NCBI RefSeq assembly: GCF_027627575.1
Contig: NZ_CP114065.1
Coordinates: forward strand, 6,324,001-6,388,000
Direction: 5' to 3'
Length of the DNA stretch: 64,000 nt
Origin: Kribbella sp. CA-293567
GTDB taxonomy: Bacteria; Actinomycetota; Actinomycetes; Propionibacteriales; Kribbellaceae
Position numbers and translations under genes: made by a program. Positions within the stretch are counted from its first letter, which is position 1. Every line of letters begins with the position of its first letter. The notes under the pieces are model-generated. The model did not search any database, was not told the origin of the DNA, and saw only the letters and a list, made by a program, of their open reading frames with translations. Shown here in pieces: positions 25,042 through 33,071 of the stretch.

Positions 25042-26420
25042 ACGCGCTCCTGGCTGAGCGGGCCGCCTCGGCGGAGGTAGCAGAAGTAGGTGACCAGAAG
25101 GCAGACGACGTAGAAGCCACAGAAGGTGTAGAGCGCGGGCACCAGCGACCCGTACTGGTCCGTCGACATCGCGAAGCCGCGGGGTACCAGGAAGCCGCCG
25201 TACGCACCGACTGCGGACGCGATCCCGATACACGCGGCGGCCTCCCGCCGGGCCCGGATCGGCTCCGGCTTGCCGTCGAGGTCCCGCGTGGTCTGCCGGA
25301 ACACCGCAGGAATCATCCGGTACGTCGACCCGTTGCCGGCGCCGCTGGCCACGAACAGCACCAGGAAGCTGAGCAGGAACCAGGTGAAGCTGCCCGCGTT
25401 CAGCGCGGCGATCGCCGACAGGATGCCGGCGCCCATCACCACGAACGCGCAGACCGTCACCCAGGCGCCGCCGACCAGGTCGGACAGCTTGCCGCCGAAC
25501 GGCCGCGACACCGAGCCGACCAGCGCGCCGAGGAAGGCGATGTGCGCCACCGTGATCTCGGGAAAGGTGGTCTTGATCAGCAGCGGGAAGGCCGCGCCGA
25601 AGCCGATGAAGGAGCCGAAGGTACCGATGTAGAGGAACGAGATGACCCAGGTGTGCGGCCGCTTCGCCGCCGCGATCGAGGCCCGGAACGACGAGGTGGC
25701 CGCGGACAGGTTGTCCATCAGCCGCCAGGCCAGCACCGCGGCCAGCAGGATCAGCGGGATCCACATCAACCCGGCCCGGTTGAGCGTCAGCCCGGCACCG
25801 GCCACGATCACGATCGGCACCAGCAGTTGGACCACGGCCACACCAAGGTTGCCGCCGGCCGCGTTCAGGCCGAGCGCGAAGCCCTTGTCGCGCTCGGGAT
25901 AGAAGAAGGAGATGTTGGTCATGCTGCTGGCGAAGTTGCCGCCGCCGGCACCTGCCGTGGCCGCGACCAGCGCCATCACCCAGAACGGCGTGTCCGGCCG
26001 GCTGACGAAGAAGGCCAGCCCGGAGGCCGGGATCAGCAGCAGCAACGCGGAGACGATCGTCCAGTTCCGGCCGCCGAACTTCGGCACGGCGAAGGTGTAG
26101 GGCAGCCGCAGGGTGGCACCGACCAGGCTCGGCAACGCGATCAGCCAGAACATCTGGTTGGTCGTGTAGGCGAACCCGGCGGCCGGCAGCGAGACCACGA
26201 CGATGCTCCACAGTTGCCAGACCGAGAAGCCGAGGAACTCGGCGAAGATCGACGGCCACAGGTTCCGCCGGGCCACCCGGCGGCCCTTCGCCGCCCAGAA
26301 CTCACCGTCCTCGGGCTCCCAGACGTCGATCCAGCGCCCGCGCCGGGGCGCTTCGACGGTACCCACCGCGCCGGCCCGGTCGCGGGTGGTGACGACCTCC
26401 GGTCGAGCCTCGATCGTCAT
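25038..26420 (-). CDS. narK: Nitrate/nitrite transporter, NarK/NasA family MFS
   Basis: The 460-aa protein has 12 predicted membrane helices. NarK signatures are visible: GAGGGNFASSMTNISFFYPERDKG contains the first nitrate signature and GAGNGSTYRMIPAVF the second. An N-terminal cytoplasmic extension of about 60 residues (WEPEDGEFWAAKGRRVARRNLWPSI) is typical of actinobacterial NarK. It imports nitrate for the reductases encoded after it. GGAGA precedes the ATG. It is the first gene of the six-gene operon and follows the GlnR-like promoter region. Confidence 0.95.
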   Translation of the reverse strand: MTIEARPEVVTTRDRAGAVGTVEAPRRGRWIDVWEPEDGEFWAAKGRRVARRNLWPSIFAEFLGFSVWQLWSIVVVSLPAAGFAYTTNQMFWLIALPSLVGATLRLPYTFAVPKFGGRNWTIVSALLLLIPASGLAFFVSRPDTPFWVMALVAATAGAGGGNFASSMTNISFFYPERDKGFALGLNAAGGNLGVAVVQLLVPIVIVAGAGLTLNRAGLMWIPLILLAAVLAWRLMDNLSAATSSFRASIAAAKRPHTWVISFLYIGTFGSFIGFGAAFPLLIKTTFPEITVAHIAFLGALVGSVSRPFGGKLSDLVGGAWVTVCAFVVMGAGILSAIAALNAGSFTWFLLSFLVLFVASGAGNGSTYRMIPAVFRQTTRDLDGKPEPIRARREAAACIGIASAVGAYGGFLVPRGFAMSTDQYGSLVPALYTFCGFYVVCLLVTYFCYLRRGGPLSQERV

Positions 26421-26465
26421 CGTTCGTCTCCGATCAATCGCCTCACCTGATTAGCTCAGGACGCT

Positions 26466-26514
26466 ATGACCGGGGTGTTTCCGCGTGGTCATCTCGTTGT
26501 TACGCCGTCGAAAC
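26466..26514. promoter_or_regulatory. GlnR-like binding boxes upstream of narK
   Basis: On the minus strand ATGAC-N6-GAAAC-N6-GTCAT occupies 26492 down to 26466. On the plus strand GTTAC-N6-GAAAC lies at 26499-26514. These fit the actinobacterial GlnR pattern GTnAC-N6-GAAAC with at most one mismatch per half-site. The sites lie 46-94 bp upstream of the narK ATG and 53-101 bp upstream of the divergent MMPL gene. Nitrogen-limitation control of the operon is expected. Confidence 0.65.
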
Positions 26515-26566
26515 GGCTACCGCACACCTCCCGGCCGGCGGTGAGAGGAATGGGTACTGTTCCGCC

Positions 26567-28744
26567 ATGACCGACGAGCAGGATCTGGTGGAAAAAGCAA
26601 CGACCGGGCGGCGTTCGAACCGCCGCTGGGCCTGGCGCGCGGGCGTGGCCGCCGTACTGATCGCCTGGCTGGTGCTGGGATCGCTCGGCGGGCCGACGGT
26701 CGGCCGGCTGAGCGAGGTGCAGGAGAACGACAACGCCAACTTCCTGCCGAAGCAGGCCGAGTCCACGCTGGTCAGCAACGAGTCGGCCAAGTTCGTCGAC
26801 TCCACCGCCCTGCCGTACTTCGTCCTGATCGAACGCGACAGCGGGATCACTCCCGACGATCTGGCCAAGGCGAACGCCTTCCTGGCCAAGGTGCCGTCGA
26901 TCGAGCTGGGCGAGGGCAAGACCATCGGCCAGTACCTCGCCTCGCCGGCCAGGACGGTGGTGCCGTCGCAGGACAAGAAGGCGCTGCTGCTCACCGTCGA
27001 ACTGGACGGTGACCGCGCCGACGACGTGGTCAAGGAAGGCGAGACCGTGCTGTTCGCGGTCGCCGACCAGATGCGCAACGAGATCAAGCAGTCGCTGACC
27101 CCGACCGGGCTGTCGGTCTACGTGACCGGGCCGGGTGGGGTGTTCGCCGACTTCGTGGTCGCGTTCGGCGGGATCGACGGGATCCTGCTGGGCGTTGCCC
27201 TGGTCGTCGTCTTCATCATCCTGCTGATCGTCTACCGCAGCCCGGTGCTCCCGATCGCCGTCCTACTGACGGCCGTCTTCGGTCTCGCGCTCGCGGCCCT
27301 GGTGGTCTATCCGCTCGCCAAGAACAACGTGATCGAGCTGAACGGGCAGAGTCAGGGCATCCTCTTCATCCTGGTCGTCGGCGCCGCGACCGACTACTCG
27401 TTGCTGCTCGTCTCCCGGTACAAGGAAGAACTGCACGACTTCGAGAGCAAGTACGACGCCATGCGGGTGGCCTGGCGGGCCTCGATCGAGCCGATCGCCG
27501 CCAGCGCCGCGACCGTCATCCTCGGTCTGCTCTGCCTGCTGCTGTCCCAGCTGGGCAGCACCAAGGGCCTCGGCCCGGTCGGCGCGATCGGCATCGCCGG
27601 CGCGCTGGTCTCCTCGATGACCTTCCTGCCCGCGGTGCTGCTCGCCTTCGGCCGGCGGATCTTCTGGCCGGCCATCCCCCGCGTCGACCACGTGCACGCC
27701 AGCGACCAGGTCGGCGGCCGGAAGCTGTGGGGCCGGGTCTCCGGTCTGGTCGGCCGTAGCCCCCGCAAGGTCTGGGTCCTCAGCGCTCTCGGCCTGCTGG
27801 CCTGCGGTGCCTTCCTGCCGACCTTCAGCGCTTCGGGGATCTCGCAGGAGGACCTGTTCCTGGACAAGGTCGAATCGGTCACCGGCCAGGAGCAACTGGC
27901 GAAACACTTCGATGCCGGCGCCGGGACACCGGTGCAGATCCTCACCCCGCTCGACCAGGCCGAGAAGGTGGTCCAGACGGCGACGAAGGTCGACGGCGTC
28001 GGTACCGCGACCGCGTCGCCGGCGCCAGGTACGCCGCCGAAGGTGGTCGAGGGCAAGGTGCTGGTCCAGGCGACGCTCAAGGTCGCCGCCGACTCCCCCG
28101 ACGCGACCAAGGTGGTCGAGCACCTGCGGACCGAACTCGACACGATCAGCCCGGACATCCTGGTGGGCGGCACCACGGCGATCAACCTCGACGTACTGAA
28201 CGCCAGCGAGCGGGACCTCAAGGTGATCATCCCGGCAATCCTGGCGGTCATCTTCGTCGTCCTGATGCTGTTGCTGCGCTCTGTCCTGGCCGCGGTCCTG
28301 CTGGTGTTGTGCAACGTGCTGTCGTTCGGCGCCACCGTCGGCGTCAGCGCGCTGGCCTTCAACCACCTGTTCGACTTCCCGGGCGCGGATCCCTCGATCC
28401 CGCTCTACGCCTTCGTCTTCCTGGTTGCCCTGGGCATCGACTATTCGATCTTCCTGATGACCCGGGTGCGGGAGGAGTCGATCGCGCAGGGCACCCGTAA
28501 GGGCATCCTGGTCGGCCTCGCCGTCACCGGCGGGGTGATCACCTCGGCCGGCGTCGTACTGGCCGCCACCTTCTCCGCCCTGGCGGTGCTGCCGATCCTG
28601 TTCCTGGTCCAGATCGCCTTCATGGTTGCCTTCGGCGTGCTGCTCGACACCACGGTCGTCCGCTCCCTGCTGGTGCCCGCCCTCTCGCACGACATCGGCC
28701 GCAAGGTGTGGTGGCCGAGCAAGCTGTCTCGCGCGGACCACTAG
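26567..28744 (+). CDS. MMPL/RND family membrane transporter
   Basis: The 725-aa protein has the MMPL layout: one N-terminal helix, a large external domain (about residues 45-200), five to six helices (about 205-375), a second external domain (about 410-545), and six C-terminal helices. MMPL motifs include GAATDYSLLLVSRYKEEL and its repeat GIDYSIFLMTRVREES, in which the Asp-Tyr pair probably relays protons. Family members export lipids, siderophores or small molecules. TACTGT ends 6 nt before the ATG, suggesting leaderless transcription. It is divergent from narK but has no functional link to it that I can see. Confidence 0.92.
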   Translation: MTDEQDLVEKATTGRRSNRRWAWRAGVAAVLIAWLVLGSLGGPTVGRLSEVQENDNANFLPKQAESTLVSNESAKFVDSTALPYFVLIERDSGITPDDLAKANAFLAKVPSIELGEGKTIGQYLASPARTVVPSQDKKALLLTVELDGDRADDVVKEGETVLFAVADQMRNEIKQSLTPTGLSVYVTGPGGVFADFVVAFGGIDGILLGVALVVVFIILLIVYRSPVLPIAVLLTAVFGLALAALVVYPLAKNNVIELNGQSQGILFILVVGAATDYSLLLVSRYKEELHDFESKYDAMRVAWRASIEPIAASAATVILGLLCLLLSQLGSTKGLGPVGAIGIAGALVSSMTFLPAVLLAFGRRIFWPAIPRVDHVHASDQVGGRKLWGRVSGLVGRSPRKVWVLSALGLLACGAFLPTFSASGISQEDLFLDKVESVTGQEQLAKHFDAGAGTPVQILTPLDQAEKVVQTATKVDGVGTATASPAPGTPPKVVEGKVLVQATLKVAADSPDATKVVEHLRTELDTISPDILVGGTTAINLDVLNASERDLKVIIPAILAVIFVVLMLLLRSVLAAVLLVLCNVLSFGATVGVSALAFNHLFDFPGADPSIPLYAFVFLVALGIDYSIFLMTRVREESIAQGTRKGILVGLAVTGGVITSAGVVLAATFSALAVLPILFLVQIAFMVAFGVLLDTTVVRSLLVPALSHDIGRKVWWPSKLSRADH

Positions 28745-28804
28745 CCGTCGGGCCGCGTGGCGCATTAGGGTCCCGTCAGGGGGTTGAGGAAGGTGAGGAG
28801 CCAG

Positions 28805-30244
28805 ATGGCAGACACCACGTCCACAGACCACGACAGGTTCAACCTGCCGACGAAGAACCTGCCCGCGCCGCAGGTCCGCGACCTGCCCGATCCACCGTCG
28901 CAGACCTGGCGGATCGTCGGGCCGGGAATGGTCGGCGCCGGGGTCGGGCTCGCCTCCGGCGAGTTCATCCTCTGGCCGTACATCGCCTCCCAGGTCGGGC
29001 TGGTGTTCCTCTGGGGCGCCGTCGTCGGGGTCGCGATCCAGTGGTTCCTGAACATGGAGATCGAGCGGTACACGCTGGCCACTGGTGAGACAGCGTTGAC
29101 CGGCTTCAACCGCTACGGCAAGCACTGGGGCCTGTTCTTCGCGATCATGACGTACTTCGCGAACCTCTGGCCCGGCTGGGCGACCAGCTCCGCCTCGATG
29201 CTGACCTACCTGTTCGGCGCCGGCGACCCACGCTGGATCGCGATCGGCATCCTGGTGGTGATCGGCCTGATCCTGACCCTGGCGCCGGTCGTCTACGTGA
29301 TGCTGGAGCGGCTGATCTTCGTCAAGATCGCGGCCGTCGCGGTGCTGGTGATCCTGGCCCTGATCTTCGCCATCCGCGGCAGGACCTACAGCGCCCTCGG
29401 CGACGCCGTCACGCACCCGGAGTTCCCGGTCAGCACCCTCGGTTTCGCCCTGATGATGGGCGCGATCGCGTACGCCGGAGCCGGTGGCGGGCAGAACCTG
29501 TGCCAGAGCAACTGGATCCGGGACAAGGGCTTCGGGATGGGCGTCCACGTCCCCCGGCTGACCTCCCCGGTCACCGGGGAGAAGGCCGCCGACCCGCACG
29601 CCAACGGCTTCACCTTCCCGCCCGACGCCGCGAACCTGGCCCGCTGGAAGCGCTGGTGGAAGTTCACCAACCTCGAGCAGGCACTGACCTTCGTGCTGAT
29701 CACGGTGGCCACCATCCTGTTCACCTCGATGCTGGCCCACGCCACCTTGTTCGGCGACGACAGCGTCAAGAACAACATCAGCTTCCTGAAGATCGAGGGT
29801 GTCAACCTGCAGAACCTGGTGGGCGGCTGGTTCGGCTACCTGTTCTGGGCGATCGGCGCGTTCTCGCTGTTCGCCGCGGCGGCCGGCATCGTCGACTACA
29901 CCTCCCGGCTGGCCTCCGACATGATCAAGGCCCGCTACCTGCGCACCTCCACCATCACCGAGTCCAAGCTGTACTTCTGGCTGGTCTGGGGACTGGTTGC
30001 CTTCGGCATCGTCGTCCTGCTGGCCGGCCTGTCCCAGCCGCTGGTGCTGCTGACCATCTCGGCCTGCACGGCCGGCACGATGATGTTCGTCTACTCCGGT
30101 CTGCTCTGGTGGATGAACTCCCGGGCCCTCCCCCGGGCGATCCGGATCAGCCGCCTCCGCACCGGCGTCATGCTGTTCGCCTTCCTGGCCTTCGGCTTCC
30201 TGGCGGTCTTCACGATCATCGACCAGTTCAAGAAGAACTTCTGA
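28805..30244 (+). CDS. Nramp-related membrane transporter with altered metal-site motif
   Basis: The 479-aa protein has 11-12 predicted helices and an Nramp/APC-like arrangement. GPGMVGAGVGLASGEFILWP occupies the helix-1 position where canonical Nramp proteins have the DPGN metal ligands. The helix-6 region (MMGAIAYAGAGGGQNL) lacks the A-x-M-P-H motif. A long hydrophilic stretch (about residues 250-290) follows. So it belongs to the wider Nramp-like superfamily and probably does not carry Mn/Fe in the usual way. ATG at 28805 follows GAGGAG; an in-frame ATG seven codons earlier has no such signal. The next gene begins at its stop codon. Confidence 0.85.
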   Translation: MADTTSTDHDRFNLPTKNLPAPQVRDLPDPPSQTWRIVGPGMVGAGVGLASGEFILWPYIASQVGLVFLWGAVVGVAIQWFLNMEIERYTLATGETALTGFNRYGKHWGLFFAIMTYFANLWPGWATSSASMLTYLFGAGDPRWIAIGILVVIGLILTLAPVVYVMLERLIFVKIAAVAVLVILALIFAIRGRTYSALGDAVTHPEFPVSTLGFALMMGAIAYAGAGGGQNLCQSNWIRDKGFGMGVHVPRLTSPVTGEKAADPHANGFTFPPDAANLARWKRWWKFTNLEQALTFVLITVATILFTSMLAHATLFGDDSVKNNISFLKIEGVNLQNLVGGWFGYLFWAIGAFSLFAAAAGIVDYTSRLASDMIKARYLRTSTITESKLYFWLVWGLVAFGIVVLLAGLSQPLVLLTISACTAGTMMFVYSGLLWWMNSRALPRAIRISRLRTGVMLFAFLAFGFLAVFTIIDQFKKNF

Positions 30245-30729
30245 AGCGCCAACTCCCGGGCCCCGGACAGGAGTCGGTCTGGGACTACCCCAGACCACCG
30301 GCCGTCGAGCTGTCCACCGAGCGTGTCATCGCCACGCTCGGTGGCCTGCTCGTGGTCGACACCACCACGTCGTACCGGGTGCTGGAGACCAGCCACCCGC
30401 CGACCTACTACCTGCCCCGCGCGGCGTTCACCCCCGGCGTACTGCGCGAAGCAGCCGGTACGTCGTACTGCGAATGGAAGGGCGTCGCGTCCTACCTGAC
30501 CATCGCGGCGGGCGACCGGGTGGCCGAGGCGAAAGCCTGGTTCTATCCGGAGCCGGTACCGGCGTACGGCGTACTGGCGGACCACATCGCGTTCTATCCC
30601 GGCGCGATGGACACCTGCGCCATCGACGGCGAACAGGTCCAGCCGCAACCCGGCAACTTCTACGGCGGCTGGATCACGTCCCGCGTGGTCGGCCCGTTCA
30701 AGGGCGAGCCGGGCACCGCCTATTGGTGA
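30241..30729 (+). CDS. DUF427 domain protein, possible CTG start
   Basis: The frame encodes about 162 aa of a DUF427 (YcgN-like beta-tent) protein: GPGQESVWDYPRPP, SYRVLETSHPPTYYLPR, SYCEWKGVASYLTI, AWFYPEPVPAY, HIAFYPGAMDTCAIDGE and GNFYGGWITSRVVGPFKG. Family proteins often start MKRxxPGPGQESVWDYP, which aligns the start with CTG at 30241-30243. That codon overlaps the upstream TGA (CTGA). No ATG, GTG or TTG exists at that point; the nearest in-frame GTG is about 44 codons upstream inside the transporter gene. Function is unknown. The 3' end overlaps the convergent regulator gene by 10 bp. Confidence 0.8.
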   Translation: MKRQLPGPGQESVWDYPRPPAVELSTERVIATLGGLLVVDTTTSYRVLETSHPPTYYLPRAAFTPGVLREAAGTSYCEWKGVASYLTIAAGDRVAEAKAWFYPEPVPAYGVLADHIAFYPGAMDTCAIDGEQVQPQPGNFYGGWITSRVVGPFKGEPGTAYW

Positions 30730-33071
30730 CCGGTCAGCAGAGCACGAAGTTCGTCGGTCCGTGGCGCTCCGTGCCGGGCGAGTAGGTCGAGCGCGGAGCG
30801 CCACTGGGCCACAGCCTGGTCGGGCCTGCCCGCCGCCTCGAAGACCCGGCCGAGATGCTCCCGGACCCGCGCCTCGGACTGCCAGGTGCCTTGCATCGTC
30901 TCGAGTGCGGCGAGCAGGTGTTCTTCGGCCGTCTCGAGATCGCCCAGCTCCAGTTGGGTCCGGCCGAGCTGTTCGAGCGCCTCGGCGACACCGAACTCGT
31001 CGCCGTTCGCGACCGCTGCCGCCCGGCACTCCTCGAAGTACGTCAGCGCCTCGTCGTACCGGCCGACCTCTCGGTACGAGACCCCTGCTGTCCAGAGGGC
31101 CCAATGGACTTCCAATCTGTGCCCCAGCCGGCGCATCACGTCGACGGCGCGGTGGAAGTTCTGGTCCTGCGCATCGGTTCGCCCTTGTTTTCCGGCCGCG
31201 GTCCCGAGGACCAGCCGCCCCTCCGCTTCCGCGATCTCGTCCCCGTGCCGCAACGCGTCGGCGATCCCTAGGCCGGCCGAGGCGATCGCCTCGTCGCAGT
31301 GACCGAGCTCCACCAGGAAATCGCCGAGATAGATCTGCCCGTACCGGTACTGCGTCTCGCACTCGATCATCTTCGGAGCGGCGAGCGCGGTCTCCATATG
31401 CTCGATCGCCAGCGAGTACAGACCGGCAGCACCGCACTGCTGGGCGAGCTCGAACGCCACCACGCCCGCGGCGTACGGGTCACCGACGGTCCGCTCGGCG
31501 GTGAGCGCGAGCGTTCCGAGCATCACTCCGTCGGAGTACCGGCGCCGTTCGCTGGTGTATTCCAGCAACCCGAAGACGACTCTGGCGACCTCGGCCCGCT
31601 CGACGGTCGTGCCACCGGCAGCCCGCCGGACCGCACCGACGATCTCGTCGAACTCCTCGTCGAACCAGGCATAGGCCTGCTGTCGCGGGACGCGTTCCGC
31701 CCCCGCCGTCCAACTCGCCTCGAACCAGTCGATCGCCAGCCAGCCCGGGGGTTCGGGCGACCGGCTCTGCCAAACCATCCCTGAGTACAGCCGCAGAACC
31801 CGCAACCGCGCCGCCTCGCGAGCCGGCTCGTCGGTCAGCTCGGCCGTCGTCTCCTGGACGAAGCTGCGGATCAGGTCGTGCATCCGGTAGCGCTGCGGGG
31901 CCGGCGAATCGAGCAGGTGCAGGTCGACCAGCCGTTCCAGCCGGTCCTCCACCTCGGCGACCGGCAGGTCGAGCAGGGCTGCCGCGACCCGGGCGTCGAG
32001 CTCGTTGCCCTGGTGCAGTCCGAGCAGTCTGAAGGTGCCCACGGCATCGGCATCGCGCTCGGCCGCCGCGGCCAGTGAGAACTCGATACTCGCCCGGACG
32101 TCGAGATCGGCGATCGAGAACTCGTCCAGTCGCCGGCGGCTGCTCTCCAGCCGCTCGACCAGGTCGGCAACGGTCCAAGCTGGTTCGGCCGCGAGCCGAG
32201 CGCCGACGACCCGCAGAGCCAGTGGGAGGCCGCCGCAGAGCCGAACGATCGAGAGCGCGCCGACCGGATCGGCGGCGATCCGGCCACCACCGACGACGAG
32301 GGACAGCAACGCCAGGGCGTCGTAGTCCGGAAGGACGTCCAAGGCCACCCGGGCGACGCCGGGCAGCGCGCTCAGCTTTCGGCGGCTGGTGATCAGGACT
32401 GCGCAGGTCGATGTTCCCGGCAGCAACGGCGCGACCTGTGCCGCATCGGCCGCGTTGTCCAGAAGGACCAGCACCCGTCGGCCGGCCAAGGCCGACCGGT
32501 AGCGGGAAGCAGTCGCGGCGACGTCCTGCGGATCCTCCGGCGCCCCGACTCCCAGGCTGCTCATCAGCTGGCCCAACGCCTGTTCGACCGGCATCGGGCG
32601 CCCCGGGCCGAAACCGCGCAGGTTCAGGTACAGCTGCCCGTCCGGGTAACGATCGGCCAGCCGATGAGCGACATGCACCGCGAGCGTGGTCTTGCCGACA
32701 CCGCCCATCCCGGAGACCGCGGACGTCAGCACGACGCCCGGGCGCAGCTCGGGGGCCCCGAGCACCTTCTCGATCTCGGCGACCTGCTGCTCGCGACCGG
32801 AGAAGTCGTCGAGGTCGTCGGGCAACTGACGGATCTCTTCGCCCCGCGACACCGGCCGGGACCCAGCGGCGACCAACTCGGCCCGCTGGTCGTCGGTCAG
32901 GCCGAGACCGTCGCTCAACAGCGCCAGCGTGGCCGGCCGAGGACGGCGGCGGCGGCCGGTCTCCAGCGCCCGGATGCCCTCGACGCTGACCCCGGCCGCC
33001 GCAGCCAAGACCTCCTGCGACAAGCCGGCGGCCTTGCGGAAGCCTCGGAGTACCGGGCCGAAGTCAGACAT
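30720..33071 (-). CDS. XRE/NB-ARC/TPR regulator (AfsR-like STAND protein), copy 2
   Basis: The 783-aa protein has an XRE helix-turn-helix (residues about 1-70; LRGFRKAAGLSQEVLAAAAG), then an NB-ARC ATPase with P-loop GMGGVGKTT at 121-129, RRVLVLLDNAAD (Walker B), VLITSRRKLSALPG and GGLPLALRVVG. A winged-helix part with YRMHDLIRSFVQE comes next, and a C-terminal TPR array covers about 520-760 (repeated A-L-G-D-x-x-A-E-E text). STAND proteins switch on when a ligand or partner binds the repeats. The target is unknown. It is a paralogue of the gene just upstream. The ATG overlaps that gene's stop by 8 nt (ATGTCTGA). Confidence 0.92.
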   Translation of the reverse strand: MSDFGPVLRGFRKAAGLSQEVLAAAAGVSVEGIRALETGRRRRPRPATLALLSDGLGLTDDQRAELVAAGSRPVSRGEEIRQLPDDLDDFSGREQQVAEIEKVLGAPELRPGVVLTSAVSGMGGVGKTTLAVHVAHRLADRYPDGQLYLNLRGFGPGRPMPVEQALGQLMSSLGVGAPEDPQDVAATASRYRSALAGRRVLVLLDNAADAAQVAPLLPGTSTCAVLITSRRKLSALPGVARVALDVLPDYDALALLSLVVGGGRIAADPVGALSIVRLCGGLPLALRVVGARLAAEPAWTVADLVERLESSRRRLDEFSIADLDVRASIEFSLAAAAERDADAVGTFRLLGLHQGNELDARVAAALLDLPVAEVEDRLERLVDLHLLDSPAPQRYRMHDLIRSFVQETTAELTDEPAREAARLRVLRLYSGMVWQSRSPEPPGWLAIDWFEASWTAGAERVPRQQAYAWFDEEFDEIVGAVRRAAGGTTVERAEVARVVFGLLEYTSERRRYSDGVMLGTLALTAERTVGDPYAAGVVAFELAQQCGAAGLYSLAIEHMETALAAPKMIECETQYRYGQIYLGDFLVELGHCDEAIASAGLGIADALRHGDEIAEAEGRLVLGTAAGKQGRTDAQDQNFHRAVDVMRRLGHRLEVHWALWTAGVSYREVGRYDEALTYFEECRAAAVANGDEFGVAEALEQLGRTQLELGDLETAEEHLLAALETMQGTWQSEARVREHLGRVFEAAGRPDQAVAQWRSALDLLARHGAPRTDELRALLTGHQ

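Noticed and set aside
27263..30298. Very long minus-strand frame opposite the MMPL and Nramp-like genes
   Set aside because: It is rich in Asp, Gln, Arg, Gly and lies opposite two clear membrane-protein genes; it is an artefact of high GC.
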